From Lentinula raphanica (Eukaryota > Basidiomycota > Agaricomycetes > Agaricales > Omphalotaceae): 64,000 nucleotides of DNA. The stretch lies in the NCBI GenBank assembly GCA_027919835.1, contig JANVFP010000010.1, forward strand, positions 310,001 through 374,000. Direction: 5' to 3'. Positions within the stretch are counted from its first letter, which is position 1; every line of letters starts with the position of its first letter. Shown here one piece after another: positions 1 to 10,104 of the stretch. The translations under genes were made by a program, and so were the position numbers. The notes under the pieces are model-generated. The model was given only the letters and a program-made list of their open reading frames with translations. It was not told the DNA's origin and searched no databases.

Positions 1-1401
1 TACAGTGGAGTTTCTGGAGCACAGTACAGTTCTGATATAGGTCAATGGGTATTACCATGCGATGCAGAAATTGACATGGCTCTCCAGTTTGGGTGAGTGT
101 CTTGCCTTGTTTACGTTACTTTGTTGATAACTAAGTTCAATCAGTGGTCAAATTTTCCCTCTCCATCCTCTTGACATCAATATCAAGAATCCTTCCGATT
201 CCTCTACGTGTCTTGGAACTTTCGTGCCAACTTCTTTCGATGGTGACGACTTGTAAGTTGCTGTCCATAGCATATTACGATCATCCACTGATTCAAGTTC
301 AGTGACTGGCTGCTTGGTGACAACGTACTTCGCGCAATGTACTCCGTCTATGATTTTGGCGACTTCAATTCCGATGGAGAGATGATTGACCCCTTCCTCA
401 AGTTGTTATCACTCGTCGACCCAGATGAAGCATCAGGGGATTTCGTCAAAGCTCGCGGTGGTACCGCTAAAACGGGGATTACCTATAACCAATCCAATGC
501 CACCGCCAGCGCTTCTTCCGTCACGTCTGTGGATCTATCTACCGAAGTTGCTGAGACACTGGCCAAAATCGGAACCTACTTCCCTGTCATCTTGGCTATC
601 GTCGCACTCAACGCCGTTGTCCTTCTTGCCCTCACTATTGTAGGTATCGTTCTTCTGTGCAGAAGGACAAAGAAGAACAAGAGGCAGCGTATCTTGAATA
701 CACGAACTCCTCTCGGTAGAATGAGCCCTATGCCTTTGAACACCCGGGACAGTGCTGCCACGGCCGAGCCTCATACCTACGAACCGATCTCTATGGCATT
801 GACAGAAGATACAGTGTTCGTTCCACCCTCGCCTCATTTCAAGAAGTACGAAGGTTCGATCCGAGCAGGCAAAGGAATTGATCGTCCGACAAGTCTTGCC
901 ACTCTTCCCTCGCAGCGTAGTTTCCACCAGGATATGTCTCCTGAGGATGCTCTGTTCAGTCCTCCATCGCCTGGTTTCCGTGAATTCTCTGACGAGCGGC
1001 CAAGGAGTATGGGGATGCCGTCTAATAACCCTTATCAACCATTTGTTGCCGCAGCTGCGAGATCAGATGGCCCGGAGGACCAGCCGTTTGTGCCTCCACG
1101 TTCTCCGATGAGAGCCTCTCGTCAACCCAGCACAAGCTCGAGCATCGCGGGTCCTAGTAGTCTGAATAGTCCCCAGCCTAACATGCAGGACGAACAGCTT
1201 TCGCCCCCTCGTGCGAGATTCCAATACGAAGCTAGGGCCATCGATCGACCCATCAGTATGGGAGGTACACCTCCACCCATGCCAACTCCTCAACAAGTGC
1301 ATCCCTTAGAGGAGGACATAACGATGACGCCTAATCCGTCTTTCCTGAGGGCCCACGGGCCAGAGGGCTCATCAGGGGATCGTCCAATGAGCATTGCTTG
1401 A
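1..1401 (+). CDS. Membrane-anchored pepsin-type aspartic protease, 3' part
   Basis: The gene is cut by the left window edge. Exons are <1-92, 145-252 and 303-1401. The first two exons and the start of the third read as the C-terminal lobe of a family A1 (pepsin) protease, including a QWVLPCD segment and LGDNVLRAMYSVYDFGDF, which is the usual end of the fold. The catalytic Asp motifs lie upstream and cannot be seen. The fold is followed by a Ser/Thr-rich linker, one strongly hydrophobic helix at about nt 555-657, a basic stop-transfer run (CRRTKKNKRQR) and a cytoplasmic tail of roughly 245 residues rich in Pro and Ser. This suggests a type I, cell-surface or endosomal protease, unlike soluble secreted pepsins. 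The tail repeats PPSP and DRPxS motifs and may be phosphorylated; that function is inferred. Family assignment is firm; substrate and location are not known. Confidence 0.85.
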
Positions 1402-1641
1402 GTACGGAACCTACTCGTATATAATCACACGGACCTGTATCTTTTCATTTACATCGTATATCCTGCTTTGATCGTTGTTACTTTCTCAAGCCAGCTCGCA
1501 TACATTCCGATTCTTTCTTTTTGTCAATCTGTTCATTTGGGTGCTCCTTACTTGTCAATAACATCGTTTAGTTTTGGACGGACTTAGTCAAGGATGCAAT
1601 GGGGTAGTATATTAGTCGATCACTAATGAAATTGTAACACT

Positions 1642-3567
1642 CTAACTGGATCTCGACAGCCTCTTCATTTGCCCTCGCCCGTCATCGGAATTTCTGACTG
1701 GCTTTTGACGAATACTGGGTATGAAGTCATGCTCCGCTTCCCGTCTTGACAGTATTTCTTTGACTTCAGCCCTAAGCGACTTCCATCGCAAAATATCATG
1801 ATCTCGCGGTCGATCAGAAGGTGTATCCGAAGAGTATAAAATTTCTATGCCCTCGAGAACACCTTGCGCCAACTTGGAGACGTAGAAATGTTTTTCTTTC
1901 GATGCTTTTCTCGATTCCAGAGCATGCGAGGGCTGCATCAACGATTGAATCCCAACATGGTGGATTAAGCGTAAAGCCTGACGAATGTTTGCTCTGTTCT
2001 GAGAGCCAATCGCAATGCGCATCATGCTCGATAGTATCTCTGCTGTGGGAGGGATGTTCTTTCCAAATGAACGATGATCGAGGCGGGGCCGACTCTCCTC
2101 CATCCCGTCCATGAAGTCGTGACAATGATAGCCTGTCATGAGGTCGAAAGCTTTGGCGGCAACGCGCCAGTTGTTCTCTAACCTGCAGATTTGAGAAACA
2201 AGGAGATTGTATGTCGTATACGTAGGTCGAATCTTTGTGGCAACGGTAGATGGAAGCTTGATTTCTTGAGCGAGCATCCACTCAACGAGCTCTAGGGCTT
2301 TCTCTGAGGAGGACGGGATGTCGACGGCAATGAGTGACTGTAGAACTTGCTCAACATGAGCACGGTCTATGATGGATGGTCCACCTCTAGATTCCGGCCG
2401 CTGAAGTACAGCACCAAAGAAGTTGATAGCATGGAGGGGTCGAGAGCTATTCCGACAGAGAGTCAAAATGGCAGCAAATGACTGTGGCTGAAGGGGAATA
2501 GTGCTTGTATCCTTGGTTTCTTTGGACGTGGCAGATGCATCAATTCCGTTAGTTCCGTCAGGTGCAACGAGGCCAAAATATTTCTCTACGAGGTCGAAGG
2601 CAAAGTCTTGATCTACAGCACGGCCCCGCGCAAGGGCCAGAATCGCAGAAGAGACCAAAAACCCGTCGATCTGGAACTTGCTTCTCCGTGATGCCTTCAG
2701 AGTGAGATTCCACAATAACTTTGCAGTAGCTGCGTTTTGAATGAAGTCTCCTGTGTCCGTGTTAGGCTTCAAGGATAATGCTTGGAACATGGCGGTGAGC
2801 AGGACGTGGTCGGGCGCACAAGGACCTTCCGTATCCAGACTGTAGAACACATCGAAAATTTCCTGATGAAGGCCCACTGCGCCAAGGATCTTTATGTAGG
2901 CAGCAACTGGTGTTAGGGAAAGCTCAGCGCTCGAGGAATCATGCTTTTTGACAGCATCTGTGTGACGCATGAAAGCTTGATGGATAGAATGGGCATGTAC
3001 AAGTTGTTTTGTATGTGACTCCCAATCTTCTATCCGAGATAGACCATTCATGAGGGTTTGAAAAGTCCGAGTATTGGGCCGATGACCCCGTCGCTTCATC
3101 TGGAATTTGAAATCAGTGAGTTGAGATCAAGAGAAGACACGAAGACATGCATCAGTATAAAGCTCGTACGCCAGTCGAAAACGTTCTACTTTCAAACACT
3201 CCCAGATCAATGTATTCCATACGGGCACGTTCTGGGCATCCAGAGGAGAGTTCTTCAGCATGGCGACAGCTGTATCAATTTGACCTCCATCACATAGCTT
3301 CTTCAACCGCGCAGAGAGTATGTGAGGCTCAAGGAGGACTTTGCCATCAGCTTTGGTGTTTTTGGAAGAGGGATCGAAATATTTCGACCTGTATTGTGTG
3401 ATGGGCTTCTCTGTTGGAGAAGAAGACTTCTTCGATGACCGTATCCTGGGTGCATGAGGCTCAAAAGAGCCATGAGGGCGACCCACTGTCGAAGCTTGAG
3501 TACGAAGTGAGCGTGAGGGAACGACAATTGTGAAAGTTCGCGCAGAAGGACGTGAAAACAAAGCCAT
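1642..3567 (-). CDS. Pentatricopeptide repeat (PPR) protein, probably mitochondrial
   Basis: Two exons: 3567-3151 and 3099-1642 (minus strand), about 624 residues. The N-terminus is basic and rich in Ser, Arg and Thr (MALFSRPSARTFTIVV), as expected for a mitochondrial presequence. The clearest repeat runs from VWNTLI to MKRRGHRPNT across the exon junction, and the rest is helical with PPR-like spacing. PPR proteins bind organellar RNA and act in its processing, stability or translation; the target here is unknown. The intron (3100-3150) is best read as GC-AG, because only that join keeps the 35-residue repeat register. The nearest GT donor in phase would insert four residues. It is divergently arranged with the gene at 3811. 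Confidence 0.8.
3100..3150 (-). other. GC-AG intron in the PPR gene
   Basis: On the minus strand the intron begins GCATGT and ends TTCCAG, 51 nt long. Joining at this site gives ...YELYTD/MKRRGHRP..., which matches the PPR consensus spacing exactly. A GT donor 12 nt downstream is also in phase but adds ACLR inside the repeat and leaves a 39-nt intron. Confidence 0.65.
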
Positions 3568-3810
3568 CTATTTCGGCGCACGGACCATATTCATCGAAAT
3601 TTGAGGTCACGTCTTTCTCATGAGTCATCATCATCTCTGCAATTCCGCTTCTTTCTTACTGGCTGTTCGCGGAATTTAGCTGGGTAGAATTTCGGAAATC
3701 ACTTCAAACTGACTGGATCCAGGACACGTTGCCCTACATCTGCGGGAAAACACACCCTATAGGTCTAATACTTAAGGCTGCTAAACTTGATACCATGAGT
3801 TCGAGTCGTC

Positions 3811-4496
3811 ATGAACCTCTACGGTCGCGCCATCATCCTATGTGTGCTCTTGTTCTGGGCTGAGATAGTTCCAGCCGTGCCAACATTCTCCGGCCAATAT
3901 TCCATAGGCTCGCTCATACCTGGATTGTCCTCCTTACAAGCTCTTCGAGAAGGTCACAGCCGAAAGTCGGCGGCTAGACACCTAAATGTTCGTCCACCAA
4001 GTGAGTACCATCGTCCTCGATCCTCCAACAATCAATCTGACTAAACATACCAGACACGGTTGGAAATCTGACGATAACAACTGGTGCTGGTGGAATTCCG
4101 CTGTTCTACATTCATCGTGGCCGCTTGTGGCGATATATCAACGAGACGAGTATTCACGCCGTCAATATCATCAATGGTACAGAAGAAGCACCTGGAACAA
4201 ACCAGATTCCACTTCAGTTGATGTTGGAAGAAAAGCCAGGAGGAATCGATACAGGTGTCTGGAAATGGAAAGGAACAATGTTGATATATCAGCTAGGGAG
4301 GGCCAATAACTCCGGAGTTTACTATGACTGCATGCTTCCAAAAGGAGGCCATGGATTGTTAACTTTTCTCCAGGGGTAAGTTCGGTCCTGACTGTCAAAT
4401 GGTTATAGACGGTTCTTGACTTTGGCTTTATGTAGAGTCCCGACGCCTCGAGGATGTAGCCTATTGACTTTGCATGGGTTTGAACACGACGTGTAA
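3811..4496 (+). CDS. Small secreted protein of unknown function
   Basis: Three exons (3811-4000, 4054-4375, 4436-4496) encode about 190 residues. The start gives a classic signal peptide: a short basic N-terminus, then hydrophobic IILCVLLFW, with likely cleavage near AVPTFSG. The mature part has no family I recognise. It contains a Gly-rich patch (TTGAGGIPLFYI), potential N-glycosylation sites (NLT, NET, NGT, NNS) and two cysteines, including one in YYDCMLPKGGHG. The segment KPGGIDTGVWKWKG resembles a beta-strand surface domain, but I cannot name it. The last exon is supported only by phase; without it the protein would stop at the TAA at 4377-4379. It converges on YOS1 with 84 bp between stop codons, so their 3' UTRs probably overlap. 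Confidence 0.6.
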
Positions 4497-4580
4497 CTCC
4501 TAGTGGATGCATATGATTTTCGAAAGCAATTCCAAATGCGAAAAGAATGATAGTTGAAAGTGAAGAAAATCGTATATTCC

Positions 4581-4959
4581 CTAACCACCGAGTATCAACT
4601 CGTATAAGATGACCAGAATGTTTACTGCAATCAACGGTACTGTGGACAATATGAGAGCCTGTATTGAGTTGGGAGACAAATCGAAGACGTACTTCGTAAC
4701 AATGTCCGCACAGCACTGATGAGGTCTATGATCTTTGTTTTAATTCCGACTTCCTGACCGAAACCTGGCTGATCATAGGCTTGGAAGCCTGGGTTATGAT
4801 TACTTTGAGGGCGAGCAGAAGTCCAGCCAACTAGGGAAAGTGAGTGACACGGAACGTAGCGCATCATGAACACGTACTTCGCGCCAGGAATCGGTCTTCA
4901 CTCAATACGGCCATGGCATTCACAAGTAGTATAGAGACATAGAATATAGTGCCCAACAT
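4581..4959 (-). CDS. YOS1: YOS1/IER3IP1-like ER-Golgi transport protein
   Basis: Three exons (4959-4878, 4830-4693, 4639-4581) encode 92 residues. The N-terminal helix (GTIFYVSILLVNAMAVLSED) and the C-terminal helix (IPLIAVNILVILYELILGG) match the Yos1 family closely, as does the linking segment KIIDLISAVRTLLR. Yos1 is a small integral membrane protein that associates with Yip1 and Yif1 and is needed for COPII transport from ER to Golgi. The loop between the helices (from IGWTSARP to FGQEVGIKTK) appears longer than in animal IER3IP1. No single reading frame carries more than half of the protein, so ORF-based annotation would miss it. It is divergent from MRPL22 across 166 bp. Confidence 0.92.
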
Positions 4960-5125
4960 CGGTTTCGTGAGCGAAGAAGAGGCCTAATAGTAAAAGTGAA
5001 GGCAGGGCAGGCGTACGTGGACGGTGGGTGAAGCGGTGAAAAGTAGAAACGCGCTGTAACCTGCTGTAACAGCCTGAGGCTGTAACGTGACTTGATCAAG
5101 ACCTTCACCTATACTCTCATTTGCG
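4960..5125. promoter_or_regulatory. Shared promoter of YOS1 and MRPL22
   Basis: These 166 bp separate the two divergent start codons. They hold a pyrimidine-rich stretch and the closely repeated elements CTGTAACCTGCTGTAACAGC and CTGTAACG at 5053-5087. No clear TATA box is present, as is common for housekeeping pairs. The promoter role is inferred from position. Confidence 0.5.
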
Positions 5126-6121
5126 ATGCAGAGAGGCCTTCTCAATGGTAAGAAACAATCCACGTTCTGTACTCAAAACTCCTCACAATGATTCAGTGAC
5201 GCGCTCAATATCTATCGTGCATCCAACTGTCAAGCCTGGCTTCGTACAAACTCGAAAGTTCGCATTGCATTTAAACTCTCTCGTTCGGTAATCAGAGCTC
5301 TGATATTCGTGGACACAGTGCAAGCACCTACAATCCTCTTAACTGGCTGAGGCAGAAGCTTTCCGCTGACCGACGGATAAAAGAGACCAAGGAGGAAATC
5401 CAGGCTGCAAGAGAAGAGGCAAGAGAAGAGGGTCAGCTCAGTTTGTTCGAACAGACCAAGTCTGTTGCTCCCAAAACGGAGGATTCCGTTTCCAAGTCAG
5501 TCGTCGTTTCGGCGAAAGCCAAGAAAGCGGAGTCGTCTAAAAAACCAGCAGCAGCAACTTCAGTACGTGTCGAAATAATCAACTATCCGTTCTAGTCCTT
5601 ACCCGTCCAATCATCTGTTCAGCACAAATATTCTACGACTTACTTCAAAATCTCTCCTCGAAAGCTCAACATGCTCGGAAACCAGATATCAGGGAAACCG
5701 GTCGACTATGCAATTCTCCAAATGCAATTCAGTGAGAAACGGGCTAGTAAACGAATCATGAACATGTTAGCTACCGCAAAAGATCATGCGTCTCGGTATA
5801 AGCATCTCGACCTATCGAAATTGGTCGTTGGTCCGTCTTCATCACTTCATACTCATTTCGTCTGCATGGCTAACTGTAATACTAGCCGAGGCATGGGTGA
5901 ATAAAGGAAAGGTCGTCAAGCGCATAGAACCTCGAGGACGTGGGCACATGGGTATCCGAAAGCATAAACAAGCCAAGATGCACGTTGTGCTGAAGGAAGG
6001 AATGACGGTAGAAGAGAAAAAGGCAAAGGAGCGGGCGTACAAGTTGAAGAAGATTGTTTCTGCTGCAGCTGTGAGGGAAAACAAACCGATACGGAATCCA
6101 GGAGCTATGTGGGCTTGGTAG
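5126..6121 (+). CDS. MRPL22: Mitochondrial large-subunit ribosomal protein L22 (uL22m)
   Basis: Five exons (5126-5147, 5197-5287, 5319-5562, 5623-5830, 5886-6121) encode 266 residues. The start is chosen because the 22-nt first exon continues into a basic, hydroxylated presequence (VTRSISIVHPTVKPGF). The conserved uL22 core begins at KISPRKLNMLGNQISGKPV and continues through ASKRIMNMLATAKDHA, AEAWVNKGK and KRIEPRGRGHMGIRKHKQAK, which forms the hairpin that lines the exit tunnel. A charged Lys/Glu-rich linker (about residues 48-118) precedes the core. The second intron is unusually short (31 nt, 5288-5318). The protein is part of the mitoribosome. Confidence 0.9.
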
Positions 6122-6334
6122 AAATACAAACCTATTCTTGTGGCCATGATGCGCGCGCAAGCATACCGTCACAAAAACAACTTTTACGAAAAACAACAGA
6201 GCACTCAGCATCTCTCAGCATTCAAACAACTTATGTAGCACTTAGTGAGATTTTGAGGATGAAGCAGCGCTAGAAAATAAGCGCCATGAGCGACACGTAT
6301 AGCCCAACTCTATCTTCAACTTCTTCCACCAAAT

Positions 6335-8089
6335 ATGCTGCGTTTGTCGAACGCGATTTCTTGCGTTCTAGTAGCTTTAGCAGCAGCTGCCTCATCTTCA
6401 GCATCCAGTCAACCATTCGAGAACTCTGCCATCGTCCGTACCATTGACCTCGGCGGCTCTCTGGTCCACGTTACCACAACTTTCGCTCTCAAGGCTCTTA
6501 AGGACGCTGTTAATGTTTACACCATCACTCTCACAGAAGAAGAGATATTCAACACCAGCTGGCTGGAGGTGAATGTCAAAGGGAAGCAGCATCCTTTGAC
6601 TATCACCTATAGCGGTGCACCGGCTGGTAGGTTCGTATGACCATGATCTCGTCTCGTTCTTCCCTGTGATCTGACACTTGAACCTGCAGCAAATTCCATA
6701 ATCTGGACGTCAATCTAGAGACACCTCTCGACGCTGGGGCAACTCTCAACCTTGTTCTTGAAACTGTGCAGACTCACGCTACCTGGCCGTGGCCAAAGGA
6801 AGCAGCTCAGGACGAGAAACAATCGCTCAAATATGAGACTTCCCTCTTCGTTCTGAGTCCTTACAATACTAGTGTCCAACGCACCAAGCTCAAGTATGTT
6901 TCCACGGCTGTGTCGTCAGCTGAGATGTTAACGATTATTCAGGTCTTCATCCCCTGGTATCTTATCCTATACCACACCGGATAACGTCCAGGCCTTTACC
7001 CTTGAAAGCCCAGTGACCAAGTCTGGAGCAACCGTAACATATGGTCCTTACAACAACATTCCTTCGTCCGCCACTCCAGAATTCCTTGCAAGATATCAAC
7101 AACCCGTGGTGTTGCACTATAACTATGATTATCCTGTCTTAGAGGTCCTCAGTCTCAAACGTGCAGCAGAAATAAGTCACTGGGGAGCCAATCTCAATAT
7201 TCAAGATGATATCGTTCTTCACAATGCAGGACCTCAGTACGTCTTAGCTGTCCATTTCAGCAGTTCAGTCGATTCATGAAACTTTGCTATGTAGACTCAA
7301 AGGCCATTTTTCGCGGCTTCAACACCAGACTCAATCATTCTATGGTCGAGGCGCTCCTCACGTTCTTCCCTTGTTCACCGTCCAACTTCCACCTGGTATC
7401 AGAAACACCTATTACATTGACCAGATTGGAAATGTTTCGACTTCGCGTCTGCGCGTCGCTCCTTCGGTCGCTCGTGGGTCAAAGAATACACAAAACAGTA
7501 TCATTGAGTTGAAGCCACGATACCCCATTATGGGAGGCTGGAATTACACATACACCCTTGGATGGGATGCATCGTTGGGTGATTCGGGCAGCTATGATTC
7601 GAAAACAGGAAAGTACATTGTCAGTGTGCCTGTGATGACGGAAATTCCTGGGGCTGTGGTCAACGATGCAGAGTTATCAATCATTCTACCAGAGGGCGCT
7701 ACGTGAGTAGTCAATGTCATCAAAGGTAGCCGTGATTCTGACAATCTCTTTCCAAAGTGATGTTGATTATGTTGCGCCATTCCCTGCTCTGTCCAACGAT
7801 GTATCAACTCATGTCACATATCTTGATACCATTGGACGACCCATGGTGACGTTCAAATACAAAAACCTCACTAACAAACATGCAAAACCTATATACGTGA
7901 GTACAAACAGAGACAGAACCTCTTGATCCGTAGTAACACTCTTCCTAGGTTTCCTACCGAGTACCGATAACCGCTCATCTACGGAAACCTATGGCCGTTG
8001 CAACCGTATTGTTGACGTTGTTCACATTTGCGATGGTGGCTCGCCGCGTAGATCTTACGATTCACAAAACCTCAACCAAGAAAATGTGA
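6335..8089 (+). CDS. OST1: Ribophorin I / OST1, oligosaccharyltransferase alpha subunit
   Basis: Six exons (6335-6630, 6690-6893, 6943-7236, 7295-7702, 7758-7896, 7949-8089) encode 493 residues, the usual size of OST1. The protein starts with a signal peptide (CVLVALAAAASSSASS), has a long lumenal region with the family blocks SLFVLSPYNTSVQRTK, YDYPVLEVLSLKRAAEISHW, RYPIMGGWNYTYTLGWD and VPVMTEIPG, and ends with one transmembrane helix (MAVATVLLTLFTFAMVARR) and a short cytoplasmic tail. OST transfers the dolichol-linked glycan to Asn in the ER; Ost1 is a non-catalytic subunit close to the translocon. The tail ends KKM and is convergent with the AIR-type gene only 55 bp away. Confidence 0.95.
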
Positions 8090-8144
8090 ACTATGTACGT
8101 CTATACGAATAGTACTGTGAATGCATGAGCCGGAATCAAACATA

Positions 8145-9873
8145 TCATCTGAACCCGTTCGAATACCCTCCTTTGTAGCGTGGGCCTCGCTCTTCTCTGC
8201 CTCGATCCTTGGTCCTCTTCGAGTTTCTTTCTTCTTTGGGTCTATCTCGGTCATGGTAACCATGCTTCTCTCTATCACGCCCACTGCTGTGTGAGCGATG
8301 ATGCCCACCGAGTCCGTCGTCCTTGGGCCTTCCAGGACCCTTAGTGTTTGCATCTGTGATCCTATTGAGGAGACTTGGCGGCGCTTTATTAGCTGCGCCT
8401 TTCACATTTAATTCGAATCGCATCTTCTTCGGCTGACTTGGCGGTTTGGGGCTCTTCCCGACGTTTTTCCTAGACCCGTCGCGGGTGAGTTTCGCAAGAC
8501 CGATGAAAGAATCTTCATCATCCTCTTCTACAAACGTCGCACGCATCCTAGCCATCTCCTTTTTCTTGGCCTGTCGTCCAACATTGGTCGGTACGCGGCC
8601 ACCCCAGTCATTCCACTCTGGTGCATCTAGTTCCCATTCTTGCAACGCACGATCACTCTTGCCCGTCTCGATTTCAGAGAAAGGGCCTACGCAGAGATTG
8701 GCGTTTCCAAAAGCAGAGGTATCATCTGGTATGTCATGAACATGACCTGTTACTTCACAATCCTACGTTATACGAGGATGAGATGCGAAGGTAGGATGGA
8801 GTTGAGTGAATGCACGCACATCCCCCCAATGACCGCATTCACCGCAGTTATAGCACCAGCTATCTTCCGCGATATAACCTTCACCACCTGCACCCAAAGG
8901 ACGTGACTTCTTGGCTTGGCGAGCTTGCATTATACTGATTCGGGTTGCATCTGGCACGTACTGGTATATCCGCCAATGTGTAGGGCATTCCTGTTTGTAT
9001 TGTCGGTGGACGAAAACAATAACAGATTTTGGGGTACGTACATTCGTTGCATGAGAGGAAGAGCCACACCGATCGCAATCATCGTAAGTGTTTGCATGCT
9101 TGCCACGATTGGGACAGCTCTGCACAGAAGCATAAGAGACATACACTGAAAGAATGGTACTGGCAACTGACCCCACTCAGATGACCTTTCATTCCACACA
9201 CGAAGCAAACTTTACTGATCGGGCAAGAATACGTGGAATGTTCATTGCGAACGCCGCATGTGAGGCACTACGCATAAAAACTTTCAGGTCCTATCACTCG
9301 GAGCAATATCTATATACGCACTATGATTACAGAACATTCTTTGGTTTTGTGTTCTCCTTTTGCGCCACAACGTTTACATATATTCACGCTAGGCGCTTTC
9401 GGTTTGTTGGATTCGACTTGGAAATATCGTGGTATTTCCAACTCCTGTGATATGGTCCAAATGAGGGAAACAGAAAGGCGGGAAGAAAGAATGCGCACAT
9501 CGCGGTCTCCGTAGTCAAGGTATTCAACATAGTCCTGGTCTTCCAAGTCTGGAGCAATGATCTCGACGGGAACAGAGCCAACGACTGAGACGTGTGCTGG
9601 CAGCAAAAGTGTTCCTTTAGGCGTGTCCTTTTCGGATAGAGGAGATACCTTCGGCCGTAATTCATCAGATGGATTGGAATCGAAAAGGAATAATTCAGAG
9701 TCGTCTAATGGGGATTCTGATCTTGATTTCTTGGTGGATTTGTTATGATTTCTAGAACGACTGAGTTTGCGCTTTTTCAGCTGTGGCATGATCTGAAGGT
9801 CTTCATCAAGAGATAAGGCGTAGGGTGAGTGCGAAGAAGGAAGGGTGAGGTCGATGATTTCATGTTGAGCCAT
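8145..9873 (-). CDS. AIR-type CCHC zinc-knuckle protein (TRAMP complex)
   Basis: Five exons (9873-9322, 9267-9172, 9119-9042, 8990-8820, 8762-8145) encode 504 residues. The start at 9873 gives MAQHEIIDLTLPSS. Five zinc knuckles follow one another: CKRCGAKGEHKTKEC, CLTCGVRNEHSTYSC, CFVCGMKGHLSGSC, CDRCGSSSHATNEC and CYNCGECGHWGDDC. The first two carry one extra residue before the His. This array, flanked by an acidic N-terminal part and a basic Arg/Gly/Ser-rich tail, is the layout of Air1/Air2, which link the poly(A) polymerase Trf4/5 to RNA substrates in the TRAMP complex for nuclear exosome decay. Introns lie between or within the knuckles. It overlaps no neighbour and is divergent from the OPY2-like gene. 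Confidence 0.85.
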
Positions 9874-10104
9874 ATGGTAGAAAAGAAAGCAGTGTTGAGA
9901 ATTTTCAATTGTTTCCGGATAAAATCTGAGCTGTGACCGTGACAAAATCCCTGGTTACACACCAACGTCGACCGAGCCCAGAGGTTTACTTCATTTCTTC
10001 TTCCTCTTCCTCCACTCGACGCTGCTGGAAATCAGTAATAGGATCCTTTATTCTTCCTTTATTTCGTCAAACTCTCTCCACATTCTTTCCTCAGTTTATC
10101 TATC
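9874..10104. promoter_or_regulatory. Shared promoter of the AIR-type and OPY2-like genes
   Basis: A 231-bp divergent gap. The half next to the OPY2-like gene is a long pyrimidine tract (TTCTTCTTCCTCTTCCTCC and neighbours), typical of fungal promoters and leaders. The role is inferred from position. Confidence 0.45.

Noticed and set aside
535..1038. 167-codon minus-strand open frame
   Set aside because: It lies antisense to the cytoplasmic tail of the aspartic protease, has no domain resemblance and no splice partner; a frame shadow.
9154..9450. 98-codon plus-strand open frame
   Set aside because: It is antisense to the zinc-knuckle exons, which are conserved; a shadow.
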